DNA of 64,000 nt, taken from G965214625 sp965214625 (GTDB lineage: Bacteria > Pseudomonadota > Gammaproteobacteria > Arenicellales > Poriferihabitantaceae). Positions within the stretch are counted from its first letter, which is position 1; each line of letters starts with the position of its first letter. Position numbers and translations under genes: made by a program. The notes under the pieces are model-generated. The model saw only the letters and a program-made list of their open reading frames with translations. It searched no databases and had not been told where the DNA came from. Shown here piece after piece: positions 26,731-36,096 of the stretch. The stretch spans positions 372,001 to 436,000 of the forward strand of contig OZ243962.1 of NCBI GenBank assembly GCA_965214625.1, written 5' to 3'.

Positions 26731-28687
26731 TTTCCACCACTTGATGAGTCCGCTACAGGTCGGTAGTGTGCTGCTCAAAAACCGGATTGTCTCTACCGGG
26801 CATCACACCTATCTGGCCGATGAAACCCCCGGCGAAAAACTCATTGCCTATCATCGTGCCAGAGCGCAGGGGGAAGCAGGACTGATTATTCTCGAGGTCT
26901 CCGGCGTACATCCAACCAGCCGATTCTCCGGCAACTACCTGATGGCCACCAACGAATCGGTTGTGCCGCATTATGCCCGGGTGGTCGAAGCCTGCGCTGC
27001 CTTCGGCAGCACGGTATTCGGCCAGCTTTTCCATCCGGGAAAAGAAATCAAGACCGGTTCGGACGGCACCCAAGTGGTGGCCTATGCGCCTTCCTCTATC
27101 CCGACCGATCGATTCCATATCGTTCCCCGGACCCTGTCACGGGCATTGATTGAAGATATTATTGCCGGTTATGCCAAAGCAGCCGAATTGCTGATCCAGG
27201 CCGGTTTGCAGGGAGTCGAAATCGTGGCCAGTCACGGCTATCTCCCGGCACAATTTCTCAGCGGGCACAGCAATCAGCGACACGATGAATATGGCGGCAA
27301 TTTGAAACACCGGCTGCGCTTTCTTCAGGAAGTACTGCAGGCAGTCAAGGGGGCGATCGGCGATGGCATACTGGGACTGAGAATAGCCAGCGATGAATAT
27401 GCACCCGACGGACTTCGGGACGATGAGGTGTTGCGTATTTGTCAAATGCTGGAAAACCACCCCGAATCGGCACCGGATTATTACAGTCTGGTGCATGGTT
27501 CATCCGCCACCGCAGGCGGTGCGGTTTATATTACCCCTCCGATGGGAATCGATCACCGAGACGCTTTGCCAACAGCGATGCGGTTAAAACAACAGATTCA
27601 CAAGCCGATATTGGTGACAGGGCGTATCTATCAGCCACAAATCGCAGAACAGATTCTGGCCGAGGGCCAGGCTGATTTGTGCGGCATGACCCGAGCACTG
27701 ATCTGCGACCCCGACCTTCCGTTAAAAATTCTCAACAATCAGACAGACCATATCCGTACCTGTATTGGTTGTAATCAGGCCTGTATCGGACATGCCAATA
27801 AGGGCGTTGGTATTTCCTGTCTCCAGCATCCTGAAAGTGGACGAGAACTGGAAACCAAAGCCGTTTGCCACTTGGATCGGGTAAAACATGTTGTGATTGC
27901 CGGCGGTGGACCGGCGGGGATGAAAGCGGCGGTTGAAGGCGCAAGACACGGCCACATCGTAACGCTGTATGAGCAATCCAATCGTCTGGGTGGATTGGCC
28001 AATCTGGCTCAACAGTTACCCGGCCGCACCGAATTTGGCGGGTTGATTACAAACCTGCTTTCCGAACTGGAACGCTACAAGGTCGAGATTCGTCTCAATC
28101 AGGCCTTGGACCGGGATACCATTCGGCAAAAAGAACCGGATCAAGTCATCCTGGCGACCGGTTCGATCAGCCGGATTCCCGAGACAATGGAGATTCGGGA
28201 TATGCCGTTTTTTACCGATCAGTCCCTGATTGAAAATCAAGGCAGCCTCGGAACACATGTAGTGATTGCCGATTGGCGATGTGACTGGTCGGGCATGGGA
28301 TTGGCTGAAAAACTCGCCATGGAGGGACATCAAGTCACGCTCTGCGTAACAGGGGCCCTGGCCGGGGAAGCCATGCCCCTTTATTCCCGGTACTATCACC
28401 AGGGGCGACTGGACAGACTCGGTGTGACCATCAGACCTTGGCTGAAACTGTTCGGTGCCGATCGTGAAACCGTTTACTTTCAGCACTGCCTGAACAATGA
28501 TCCGGTCCTTGTCGAAGAGGTTGATAGTCTGATTATCTGCGATTCGCGACAGCCCTTTTGCCAACTTGAAAACGAACTCTCGGATGATCCTTTTGACCTC
28601 GTTGTGATCGGTGACTGTGTTGCACCCAGAACGGCTGAGGAAGCTATTCTTGAAGGATGGTCCGTATTTAACAGGGAACATCATTGA
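26723..28687 (+). CDS. Trimethylamine-dehydrogenase-like flavoprotein (OYE barrel, 4Fe-4S, FAD/NAD domain)
   Basis: A 654-residue iron-sulfur flavoprotein. Residues 1-345 form an old-yellow-enzyme FMN barrel (LLKNRIVSTGHHTYLADETPG; VASHGYLPAQFLSGHSNQR). The cluster cysteines follow in CIGCNQACIGHANKGVGISC, spaced C-x2-C-x3-C-x11-C. The C-terminal third is a pyridine-nucleotide/FAD-like domain with VVIAGGGPAGMKAAVEGARHG. The subfamily includes trimethylamine, dimethylamine and histamine dehydrogenases, stachydrine/dimethylglycine demethylases and 2,4-dienoyl-CoA reductase. Placed between MttB homologues, oxidative N-demethylation is the likeliest role. The substrate is not fixed. Confidence 0.83.
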   Translation: MTDFHHLMSPLQVGSVLLKNRIVSTGHHTYLADETPGEKLIAYHRARAQGEAGLIILEVSGVHPTSRFSGNYLMATNESVVPHYARVVEACAAFGSTVFGQLFHPGKEIKTGSDGTQVVAYAPSSIPTDRFHIVPRTLSRALIEDIIAGYAKAAELLIQAGLQGVEIVASHGYLPAQFLSGHSNQRHDEYGGNLKHRLRFLQEVLQAVKGAIGDGILGLRIASDEYAPDGLRDDEVLRICQMLENHPESAPDYYSLVHGSSATAGGAVYITPPMGIDHRDALPTAMRLKQQIHKPILVTGRIYQPQIAEQILAEGQADLCGMTRALICDPDLPLKILNNQTDHIRTCIGCNQACIGHANKGVGISCLQHPESGRELETKAVCHLDRVKHVVIAGGGPAGMKAAVEGARHGHIVTLYEQSNRLGGLANLAQQLPGRTEFGGLITNLLSELERYKVEIRLNQALDRDTIRQKEPDQVILATGSISRIPETMEIRDMPFFTDQSLIENQGSLGTHVVIADWRCDWSGMGLAEKLAMEGHQVTLCVTGALAGEAMPLYSRYYHQGRLDRLGVTIRPWLKLFGADRETVYFQHCLNNDPVLVEEVDSLIICDSRQPFCQLENELSDDPFDLVVIGDCVAPRTAEEAILEGWSVFNREHH

Positions 28688-28934
28688 GACAGTATCAAAC
28701 ATCGTGGAAACGGCGAGCAGCAGGCGCAACACCAAAACGTTTTCGGCAATACCCGTTATACAAGCGAGTGATAACAACGTCTGACCACTGAAGCAATTCG
28801 ATCACCGGCTCACCCGACAGTGGATCACTGCGGGTTGTGATGAGGCCAACATCCCATCATAAAATTATTATTGTTATCGCTTTGCGGTACACTTACACTG
28901 GACCACAGACCAAGCTGTTTTGACACTCGACACA
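28688..28934. promoter_or_regulatory. Gap between the two methyltransferase/TPP modules
   Basis: About 250 bases without a gene. The only notable piece is the AT-rich stretch CATAAAATTATTATTGTTATC near 28858-28880, which could hold a -10 region for the second module. No terminator with a T run was seen after 28687. This suggests that the second module has its own promoter, while read-through is also possible. Confidence 0.35.
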
Positions 28935-30485
28935 ATGAGACGCAACCGAAATAAAAGACGTGCTGAATCGACACACGCTTCACCCGACCAGAGCGCTTCG
29001 GGGATTGAACAACTGCCATGGCAAAAAATTCAAAACCCCTACCCGCCGTTTGACATATTGTCAGAAGAACAAATCCACCTGATCGATCTTGCGGCGATGC
29101 GCATCCTCAGGGAGGAGGGATTACGTTTCCAGTACCCACAGGCACTAAAAATCCTGAGCGAGCACGGTGCCGATGTGGATTTTGAGAGTGGCTTGGTAAC
29201 TTTTGATCCGACGATCATTCGGCAACATGTTTCCGCTGCCCCGAATTCCTTTACACTGCATGCCCGTAATCCCGAAAAGAACGTGACGGTCGGTGAGAAT
29301 TATATTAATTTTTCCCCGGTCAGCGGTCCTCCGAACATTTCCGATCTGGACCAAGGCAGACGCCCCGGGAAATATCAGGATCAATGTAACCTGATCAAAC
29401 TGACCCATTGCCTCAATGTGGTTCATCTCGCTGGTGGATCGTCCGTGGAAGCAATGGACCTGCCCGCCGACACCCGCCATCTTGACTTTTACCGTGCACA
29501 GATCGTCTACTGTGATCGGATATGGAATGCCCGTGCCATCGGGCAACAGCGTGTCCGGGATGCTGTCGAGATGAACTGTATTGCCCGGGAGATATCCATT
29601 GACCAGATGCCTGACAAACCGGGGCTTATCACAGTGATCAATGTCAACTCTCCATTGGTGGTCGACAAGGAAATGCTGGCAGGCTTGATGGAAATGACAC
29701 ATCATGGCCTGCCCTGTATCGTCACGCCATTCACCTTGGCCGGCGCCATGAGTCCGGTCACGCTGGCCGGTGCACTGGCCCAGCAGACCGCTGAAGCACT
29801 GGGTCTCATTGCATTTGTCCAGATGGTTCGACCGGGCTGCCCGGTGGTGTTCGGCGGATTCACCTCGAATGTTGATATGAAATCCGGTTCTCCGGCTTTT
29901 GGTACACCGGAATATATCAAAGGCGTATTGGCTGGAGGACAACTTGCGAGGCATTATGGGCTGCCCTATCGTTCAAGCAATGTCAACGCATCCAACTGCG
30001 CCGATGCCCAGGCAACCTACGAATCCGCGATGTCCATCTGGGCCTGTTTTCTCTCTCATGCCAATATTGTGAACCACTCGGTCGGGTGGATGGAGGGAGG
30101 ACTCTGCGCCTCCATGGAAAAATTCATCATTGATGCCGAAATGCTGCAGACACTCTGCGAAGCGTTTACCCCAATGAAAATCAACGATGAGGAATTTGGG
30201 TTCGAATCGATCAGGGAAGCGGGTCATGGCGGTCATTTTTTTGGAACCGCTCATACCATGGAACGCTATCGTACCGCCTTTTATCAGCCCTTCCTTTCCG
30301 ATTGGCAGAATTTCGAAAACTGGCACGAGTCAGGCGCAAAGACGGCTACGGTCAGAGCAAATGAAATCTGGAAAACACTGCTTGAGAATTACCAACAACC
30401 GATGATGGCTCAAGCAGCCATCGACCAACTCGATCATTATATCGCCATGCGCAAACAACAGATTCGAAATCATGGTGTCGTCTGA
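28935..30485 (+). CDS. MttB-family (trimethylamine methyltransferase-like) protein without pyrrolysine, copy 2
   Basis: A 516-residue homologue of the protein at 23509-25035, started at the ATG of MRRNRNKRRAES because the earlier TTG is weaker. It shares the basic N-terminus and the MttB core: AAMRILREEGLRFQYPQAL, LAGAMSPVTLAGALAQQTAEA and NHSVGWMEGGLCASMEKFII. The end GHFFGTAHTMERYRTAFYQPFLSDW is typical of the family. No TAG codon interrupts it. The gene overlaps the following TPP enzyme by 14 bases, repeating the arrangement of copy 1. Substrate unknown. A quaternary amine is likely. Confidence 0.86.
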   Translation: MRRNRNKRRAESTHASPDQSASGIEQLPWQKIQNPYPPFDILSEEQIHLIDLAAMRILREEGLRFQYPQALKILSEHGADVDFESGLVTFDPTIIRQHVSAAPNSFTLHARNPEKNVTVGENYINFSPVSGPPNISDLDQGRRPGKYQDQCNLIKLTHCLNVVHLAGGSSVEAMDLPADTRHLDFYRAQIVYCDRIWNARAIGQQRVRDAVEMNCIAREISIDQMPDKPGLITVINVNSPLVVDKEMLAGLMEMTHHGLPCIVTPFTLAGAMSPVTLAGALAQQTAEALGLIAFVQMVRPGCPVVFGGFTSNVDMKSGSPAFGTPEYIKGVLAGGQLARHYGLPYRSSNVNASNCADAQATYESAMSIWACFLSHANIVNHSVGWMEGGLCASMEKFIIDAEMLQTLCEAFTPMKINDEEFGFESIREAGHGGHFFGTAHTMERYRTAFYQPFLSDWQNFENWHESGAKTATVRANEIWKTLLENYQQPMMAQAAIDQLDHYIAMRKQQIRNHGVV

Positions 30486-32082
30486 ACCGACCGTGAAGCA
30501 CTATTCCGCAGGCGAGGCACTGATCGATTTGCTCGCAGAATATGGCGTGGAATTGATCTTCGGTATTCCCGGCACACACAGTATCGAGTTGTATCGCGGG
30601 TTGGGGCACGGAAAAATCCGACATATTTCACCACGCCATGAACAAGGTGGTGGATTCATGGCCGATGGATATGCCCGGGTCAGCGGCAAACCGGGAGTCT
30701 GTCTTGTGATTACCGGTCCCGGAGTAACCAACCTCGCCACACCTTTGGGTGAGGCCTATATGGCCTCGGTGCCTTTGCTTGTTATCTCACCCGTCAATGA
30801 CCCCGATCCGGATGATATTAATCGGGGTCGATTACATGAAATCACCAACCAATCCGCTGTCTCGGCCCCATTGACAGCGATGAGTGTTACCGCCAAGACA
30901 GTCGATGAAATTCCGTTGCTCATCGAAAAGGCTTTTACCATCTTTACCAGCAAACGACCCCGTCCGGTACATATCAGTCTTCCGTTGTCGCTGATCACTC
31001 AACGCGTCTCGACGCCGTGGAAGCGGCAGGCACCTGTAACCATCCCTACGGTCGGCGATGCTTGCATCGTGCAGGCCGCACAATGGATCAAACAGGCAAA
31101 ACACCCGATCATTGTGGCAGGTGGCGGGGCTGCCCGTGCAAACCGACAGTTACGGCAACTGGCAGAAACCGTCTATTGTCCTGTGATAATGACCGTTGCC
31201 GGGCGCGGCATTCTCCCGGCCGAACATGCCTTGACAATTGGCGCACAGCTCAGAGCACCCTCTGTCCAGCGTCTTCTTGAAACCGCCGATCTGGCCCTAT
31301 TTATCGGTACGGAACTGGCACAAACCGACCACTGGAATGACACGCTGCGTCTGCCGGGCAAACAAATCTGGATCAATCTTTGCCCGAACGTATTGCAACA
31401 TCGGGAGAATGCGCTTTTGATACGGGGCGACAGTGCTGAGGTGGCAGGCAAAATTGTCCGGCAATTACCCAAACCCAACCCGGAAACCATCCGTACTGTC
31501 AATAATCTATGTGCCTGTGCAAGACAAAATGTGCACACTGACCTGACCGAAAAGGAACGCGCGCACTGGGCTGTGCTGAGCATTATCAATGAGCATGTTG
31601 ACATCAGTACCACCATCGTCAGCGACATGACCCAACTCGCCTATACTGCCGTCGATTATCTCCCGATGTCGCGACCGAACCAATGGCTTCATCCGACCGG
31701 GTATGGCTGTCTGGGCTATGCCCTGCCCGCGGCAATCGGTGCGGTATTGGCCGATGAAAGCAAAGGAGCCTTGGTCATCGTCGGTGATGCGGGATTGCAG
31801 TACACCCTCCAGGAGATGACACTGGCATCAGAACTGACCTTGAATATTGTCATCTTATTGTGGAATAACAATGCGCTACAACAAATTTGCGATGATATGG
31901 ATGAAGCAGGAATCAGCCGGATCGGTGTTTTCCAGAAAAATCCTGATTTTATTTCATTGGCCAAAGCCTGCCACTGGAAAGCGCACATCGTTCCGGGAGC
32001 CCATCGATTGGGTCAAGCACTGACCGGGGCATTTCACGAATGTGGGCCGGTATTACTCATGCTGGATGACATCACGGACTGA
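30472..32082 (+). CDS. Thiamine-diphosphate enzyme, acetolactate-synthase/AruI-like
   Basis: A 536-residue TPP enzyme. The Glu of the PYR domain is in SPRHEQGGGFMADGYARVSGKPG near residue 61. The central domain contains PIIVAGGGAARANRQLRQLAE. The PP-domain Mg motif is VIVGDAGLQYTLQEMTLAS followed by LLWNNNALQQICDDMD. The sequence is nearest in feel to 5-guanidino-2-oxopentanoate decarboxylase (AruI) and large acetolactate synthase subunits, with GDA replacing the common GDG. As it is coupled to an MttB homologue, it could decarboxylate a 2-oxo acid made from the demethylated substrate. It is not a close paralogue of the TPP enzyme at 25042. Confidence 0.75.
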   Translation: MVSSEPTVKHYSAGEALIDLLAEYGVELIFGIPGTHSIELYRGLGHGKIRHISPRHEQGGGFMADGYARVSGKPGVCLVITGPGVTNLATPLGEAYMASVPLLVISPVNDPDPDDINRGRLHEITNQSAVSAPLTAMSVTAKTVDEIPLLIEKAFTIFTSKRPRPVHISLPLSLITQRVSTPWKRQAPVTIPTVGDACIVQAAQWIKQAKHPIIVAGGGAARANRQLRQLAETVYCPVIMTVAGRGILPAEHALTIGAQLRAPSVQRLLETADLALFIGTELAQTDHWNDTLRLPGKQIWINLCPNVLQHRENALLIRGDSAEVAGKIVRQLPKPNPETIRTVNNLCACARQNVHTDLTEKERAHWAVLSIINEHVDISTTIVSDMTQLAYTAVDYLPMSRPNQWLHPTGYGCLGYALPAAIGAVLADESKGALVIVGDAGLQYTLQEMTLASELTLNIVILLWNNNALQQICDDMDEAGISRIGVFQKNPDFISLAKACHWKAHIVPGAHRLGQALTGAFHECGPVLLMLDDITD

Positions 32083-32148
32083 TCAGCAAATCACCGTTGT
32101 TTGTGCTTTGGGACAGGCCGGCTTACCTGCTCCCACTCACGCAACCGT

Positions 32149-33348
32149 TCAATGTGTCCGTACCGCCTCACGCTCCCTTTGCACAAGCCACGCCAGTATA
32201 TCCTGCCGGTCACTATCCAGTGCCGGTGCCGCTCGACGCTTTGCATGATCTTCATAGCCCGAGAATTTAACCGGATTCCCTGACATCGACATGGTTGTCC
32301 CATCCGTATCCGTTGCGGTCACAATCATGTTTCGCGAACGGACATGTTGATCATTGACCACCTGCTCAACATTATTGATCGGTCCACAGGGAACACCGGC
32401 CTGCTCCAGCAAAACGAGCCATTCACCGACCGATTTTTGAGATAACGATTTCTCGATTATTTCAAAGAGTGGCTCAAAATGCACCGTTCTCATGTCATTC
32501 GTCGCGAATCGGGAGTCCGTAATGAGTTCGTGACAATCGAGCACCCCGCAGAGCTTTTGAAACAAGATATCGTTACCGGCTGCAATCACAATAGATTCCC
32601 CGCCCTTTGCCTTGAATCCGGCAAAGGGGGTGATCGAAGGATGGCGCATCCCCAGCGGGCCAGGCACCTCTCCATTGGAAAAATAGCGGCTGATCGCATT
32701 TTCAAGGATCGCTACCTGACAATCAAGCATCCCTACATCGACCATCATTCCCCGGCCCGACCTTTCTCGGGCATACAGGGCAGCAAGTACCCCGGACAGA
32801 CCAAACAGGCCTGCGGTAATATCACCAATCGAAGTCCCCACCCGTACGGGTCCGGAATCGTCGGTTCCGGTTAAACTCATCACGCCACCCATGCCCTGAA
32901 CCACCATGTCATAGGCAGCGCGATGTCGATAAGGCCCGGTCTGGCCAAATCCCGAAACCGCGCCATAAATCAATTGCGGATTGATTCCCTGCAGACGCTC
33001 CCATCCATAATCCAGTTTCTCCATCGTTCCGGCACGATAATTTTCGACCAATACATCAGATTGCCGTACCAGGCGTTCGAATATTGCCCTGTCTTCCTGT
33101 AACTTGAGATTCAGGGCAATACTTTCCTTGCCGCGGTTGATTGAATCAAAATAAGCGGACCGTCCATTGATATAGGGTCCGAAATGGCGTGCATCATCAC
33201 CCAAATCGGGTAATTCGACCTTGATCACCCGGGCCCCCATGTCTGCCATAACCATGGTCAGATAGGGTCCCGCAAGAACCCGGGTCAGATCCAGTACCAC
33301 AACGTTATTCAACGGCCCGTTCATCTGGTGTCCCAACCCTTCATTCAT
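32149..33348 (-). CDS. CaiB/BaiF (class III) CoA-transferase, second copy
   Basis: A 399-residue protein from the ATG giving MNEGLGHQMNGPLNNV; the longer frame overlaps the Rieske gene. It has VVVLDLTRVLAGPYLTMVMADMGARVIKVE, NYRAGTMEKLDYGWERL and SGFGQTGPYRHRAAYDMVVQG. The catalytic Asp is in TSIGDITAGLFG. It transfers CoA between acids such as carnitine/crotonobetaine or dicarboxylates. It overlaps the end of the Rieske oxygenase gene by 8 bases. A CaiB partner of a Rieske oxygenase near methylamine genes suggests degradation of a betaine or a similar CoA-activated acid. Confidence 0.88.
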   Translation of the reverse strand: MNEGLGHQMNGPLNNVVVLDLTRVLAGPYLTMVMADMGARVIKVELPDLGDDARHFGPYINGRSAYFDSINRGKESIALNLKLQEDRAIFERLVRQSDVLVENYRAGTMEKLDYGWERLQGINPQLIYGAVSGFGQTGPYRHRAAYDMVVQGMGGVMSLTGTDDSGPVRVGTSIGDITAGLFGLSGVLAALYARERSGRGMMVDVGMLDCQVAILENAISRYFSNGEVPGPLGMRHPSITPFAGFKAKGGESIVIAAGNDILFQKLCGVLDCHELITDSRFATNDMRTVHFEPLFEIIEKSLSQKSVGEWLVLLEQAGVPCGPINNVEQVVNDQHVRSRNMIVTATDTDGTTMSMSGNPVKFSGYEDHAKRRAAPALDSDRQDILAWLVQREREAVRTH

Positions 33349-34381
33349 TATCCGCTCTACCAAGCGCATTTCGAACACACTGCTGAAAAAAAATGGTCCC
33401 GCATTCCCGCTTCGAAGAGAGCAATCCGGTGGTGTAGACACCCGCTTGCAGATTTTTTTGCACGTTTTCGCAAATCGCCATATCCTCTCGCATGACCTGG
33501 TCTGAAAGTGCCATCATTGCCTTGCGTTCTGCTGGCAAGAGACCAGGAAGAAACCAAAACCACCGTTGAATCAGGGTCTGAGTGGAACCAACCGGGGTGA
33601 TTCTTTCAATGTTAAAGCTGGCTTTTGAAAAGTGCATCAGCAATCCGGGGAATTTACACACCCAAAATCCCGAAGATTCCCCGGTTACGTCCTCCCGGTA
33701 AGTCACATTGAAACCGACAAACTGGCCCTTTTCATAGGGCTGTATATGTGTCCTGTCCTTGACCAGTGCCCGGTTCAGTCCCGGATGCACCGTGGCAAGA
33801 TGATATCCTTCGGCTGAATTATCACAGTAATTTTTCCAATTGACGTCTCCATGATTATGCAGACGCTGTGCAAATTCCATTTCCTCTACACCAGGATAAT
33901 CAGCGGCAATCGACACAATCTCGCCCATCCAGTCCCGCAGGTCAGGCGCATTGTGATCAAGACTAGCGAACACCAATCCATTCCAGCTGTCGACCCGAAT
34001 CGGAAGAAGCCCCATTTTCGATGGATCCATCTGGCGATTCATATCAAAGCCAGGTGCGCTTATGAGTTCGCCATCCAGCCCATAGCACCAAGCATGATAG
34101 GGGCAGACAAAGCGTGAAACCTGACCGTGACTCTGATCACATAACCGGGCGGCCCGATGCCTGCAAAGATTATAATAACCGCTCAGTGACCGCGCCTCAT
34201 TACGGACCACAATGATCGAACGGTTGGCAACATTCGCCGTTACATACGCCCCTGTGACTGACAATTGAGACAGTGGTGCAACAAATGCCCACTGCTTGGC
34301 AAAAATATGGGACAGTTCCTGATCGAAAATCCGCTTGTCGTAGTACCAATGAGCGGGAATGGATTCAATGATTTCGGACAT
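33341..34381 (-). CDS. Rieske-type oxygenase alpha subunit (GbcA/CntA-like)
   Basis: A 346-residue Rieske non-heme iron oxygenase. The [2Fe-2S] ligands are CRH and, 17 residues on, CPYH (NLCRHRAARLC...FVCPYHAWCYG). The mononuclear iron site is in NWKNYCDNSAEGYHLATVHPGL, with two His. The group with short length includes glycine betaine monooxygenase (GbcA), carnitine oxygenase CntA and stachydrine/choline oxygenases that remove methyl groups from quaternary amines. No ferredoxin reductase partner is encoded next to it. The start at the ATG after a GTG is preferred. Confidence 0.84.
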   Translation of the reverse strand: MSEIIESIPAHWYYDKRIFDQELSHIFAKQWAFVAPLSQLSVTGAYVTANVANRSIIVVRNEARSLSGYYNLCRHRAARLCDQSHGQVSRFVCPYHAWCYGLDGELISAPGFDMNRQMDPSKMGLLPIRVDSWNGLVFASLDHNAPDLRDWMGEIVSIAADYPGVEEMEFAQRLHNHGDVNWKNYCDNSAEGYHLATVHPGLNRALVKDRTHIQPYEKGQFVGFNVTYREDVTGESSGFWVCKFPGLLMHFSKASFNIERITPVGSTQTLIQRWFWFLPGLLPAERKAMMALSDQVMREDMAICENVQKNLQAGVYTTGLLSSKRECGTIFFQQCVRNALGRADNE

Positions 34382-34980
34382 CACGCTTTAAATACAACAG
34401 TCTCTGCCTGCTTTTACAAAATGAAACGCCGGGACCGGAACCACCCAAATTTTGGGTCGGCATACAACAGCGCAACCATACCACAGAAGTGATACCCAAG
34501 AGGTTGGGGATTGATCATTGGCACTCAATTCCCCGGAACCGCTTTGTCAAACAACCCTGTCCGCGAACGACCGGGACGGGATGCCAAATTTTCTTGTTAG
34601 CACAAGGCGATCGGGGCTGCCGATCGATTGCGCCCATCGGAAGGCTACCGTTTGTGTCGATGATACTGCACTCACGGTGACAGATTTGGATAGTTGATCA
34701 GCCGAAGAATGGAAACCATACTGGCTTCAGACCGGCTTGACAAATCGAGATCACGCCGGTGATGTCCATCTGGCTCGTCGCCAAGTTACTGACAGCAAGA
34801 CTTCAATCTGATATCGTTCCGTCATCACGGAGCATGTCTCACCAGTGCACAGATCACGACCTCGTCACGTACAGGGAGTGGAGCAGACCACCATCGATTC
34901 ACTGTCCGACAGGACCTATGAACGTCGGAGACCGGCAAGGGGACACCTAAATGGCTTTTTGAACACAGATTCAAACACAA
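34382..34980. other. Intergenic region between diverging Rieske and sulfopyruvate decarboxylase genes
   Basis: About 600 bases that must hold the promoters of both diverging genes. Short inverted repeats occur, for example around CCGGGACCGG (34430 region), but none is near a convincing promoter pair. Short frames on both strands resemble no known protein. No RNA gene was identified. Some of it may be decayed coding sequence. Confidence 0.45.
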
Positions 34981-36096
34981 ATGAACAATACACAAAAAAT
35001 CTGGCAATCACTGATCGAAAACGACATACAGAAAGTCGTCTATCTCCCCTGTAACAAGTTAAACGCTATCATGAGGCACATTCCAGATGATATCGAAGTA
35101 CTCGATATTACCCGGGAATCGGCCGGACTTGGGCTGTGCTTCGGTCGCAGTCTGGCAGGAAAACGATCTGCCATGTTCATTCAAAATACCGGACTGGGAA
35201 ATCTGATCACTGAACTCTATACCCTGCAGAAATTGTATCACGAAGCGTTACCGATTTTTGTCTCCTGGAGGGGCTATTATCAGGAACCGATTGAGGCGCA
35301 GATAATCTTCGGCTCGAAGGTGGAAGCACTGCTAGATGCCATTGAGGTGGACTATTGCATCATCAGATCAGCCGAGGACCTGAAGGAGATCAATGTCGAT
35401 ATTGCCCGGTGTTTCAAGGAAAACAAAGTCAAGGTCTTCCTTCTTTCACCTGAAGTATGGGAACACAACAGCCCTGATTACCATGTTTTTGGGCATCCGG
35501 CTCTCAATGCCGTCAAAGTAGATCAACCGGTGTATCGCGGTCAACCGACACTGAACCGCAAAGGCGCTATTGATGTCATTTTAGAGGCCATCAACGATGA
35601 GGATGTTCTCATCGGCCAGATTGGATTCCCCGCCAAGGAACTGTTCAACAGTGCAGATCGGGATCGCAATTTTTACATGTTGGGCGCGCTCGGGTCGGCC
35701 ACGGAAGTCGGTATCGGTCTGGCAATGGAATTGCCCGACCGACATATCTACGTGATTGACGGTGACGGATCCTTCTTTTTCAGTCCGAACCAGCTGTTTG
35801 ACCTGCATCACCACCAACTCCCCAACCTGTCCATTATCTGCCTGGACAACGGTAGTTGGGGTTCCACCGGGAATCAGCCAACGCTCAGTTCACAGGGGAT
35901 GAATCTGTCTGCCGTTGCCAATGCCATTGGTATTGCCCGCACCGGACAAACCGACTCACCTGAAAAACTGATTGAGATGATACAGGCAAAAAATCCGTTT
36001 ATTCACTACCTGATTCAAGCGGGAAATGATCGAACCGGCATTGAAATTCCCCTCAAGGCCGTTCAGATCAAAAACCGATTCATGCGGGCCATCTAG
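34981..36096 (+). CDS. comDE: Fused sulfopyruvate decarboxylase (ComDE-like TPP enzyme)
   Basis: A 371-residue TPP enzyme joining alpha and beta parts. Residues 1-170 match the alpha half: catalytic Glu in ITRESAGLGLCFGRSLAGK, MFIQNTGLGNLI and PIFVSWRGYYQEPIEAQI. The SWRGYY piece is that of sulfopyruvate decarboxylase rather than the GWRGEPG of phosphonopyruvate decarboxylase. The beta half has MLGALGSATEVGIGLAME and the TPP motif VIDGDGSFFFSPNQLFDL ... CLDNGSWGSTGNQ. It converts 3-sulfopyruvate to sulfoacetaldehyde and CO2, in line with the Xsc-like and SauS-like genes elsewhere in the window. Its stop overlaps that of the convergent DsrC-like gene. Confidence 0.75.
   Translation: MNNTQKIWQSLIENDIQKVVYLPCNKLNAIMRHIPDDIEVLDITRESAGLGLCFGRSLAGKRSAMFIQNTGLGNLITELYTLQKLYHEALPIFVSWRGYYQEPIEAQIIFGSKVEALLDAIEVDYCIIRSAEDLKEINVDIARCFKENKVKVFLLSPEVWEHNSPDYHVFGHPALNAVKVDQPVYRGQPTLNRKGAIDVILEAINDEDVLIGQIGFPAKELFNSADRDRNFYMLGALGSATEVGIGLAMELPDRHIYVIDGDGSFFFSPNQLFDLHHHQLPNLSIICLDNGSWGSTGNQPTLSSQGMNLSAVANAIGIARTGQTDSPEKLIEMIQAKNPFIHYLIQAGNDRTGIEIPLKAVQIKNRFMRAI

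Noticed and set aside
23509..30485. Pyrrolysine-containing MttB
   Set aside because: Both MttB homologues read through without an in-frame TAG at the active-site region, so they are of the non-pyrrolysine type.
34981..36096. Phosphonopyruvate decarboxylase
   Set aside because: It has the same fused architecture and length, but the SWRGYY loop and the sulfonate context favour sulfopyruvate decarboxylase. It is not fully excluded.
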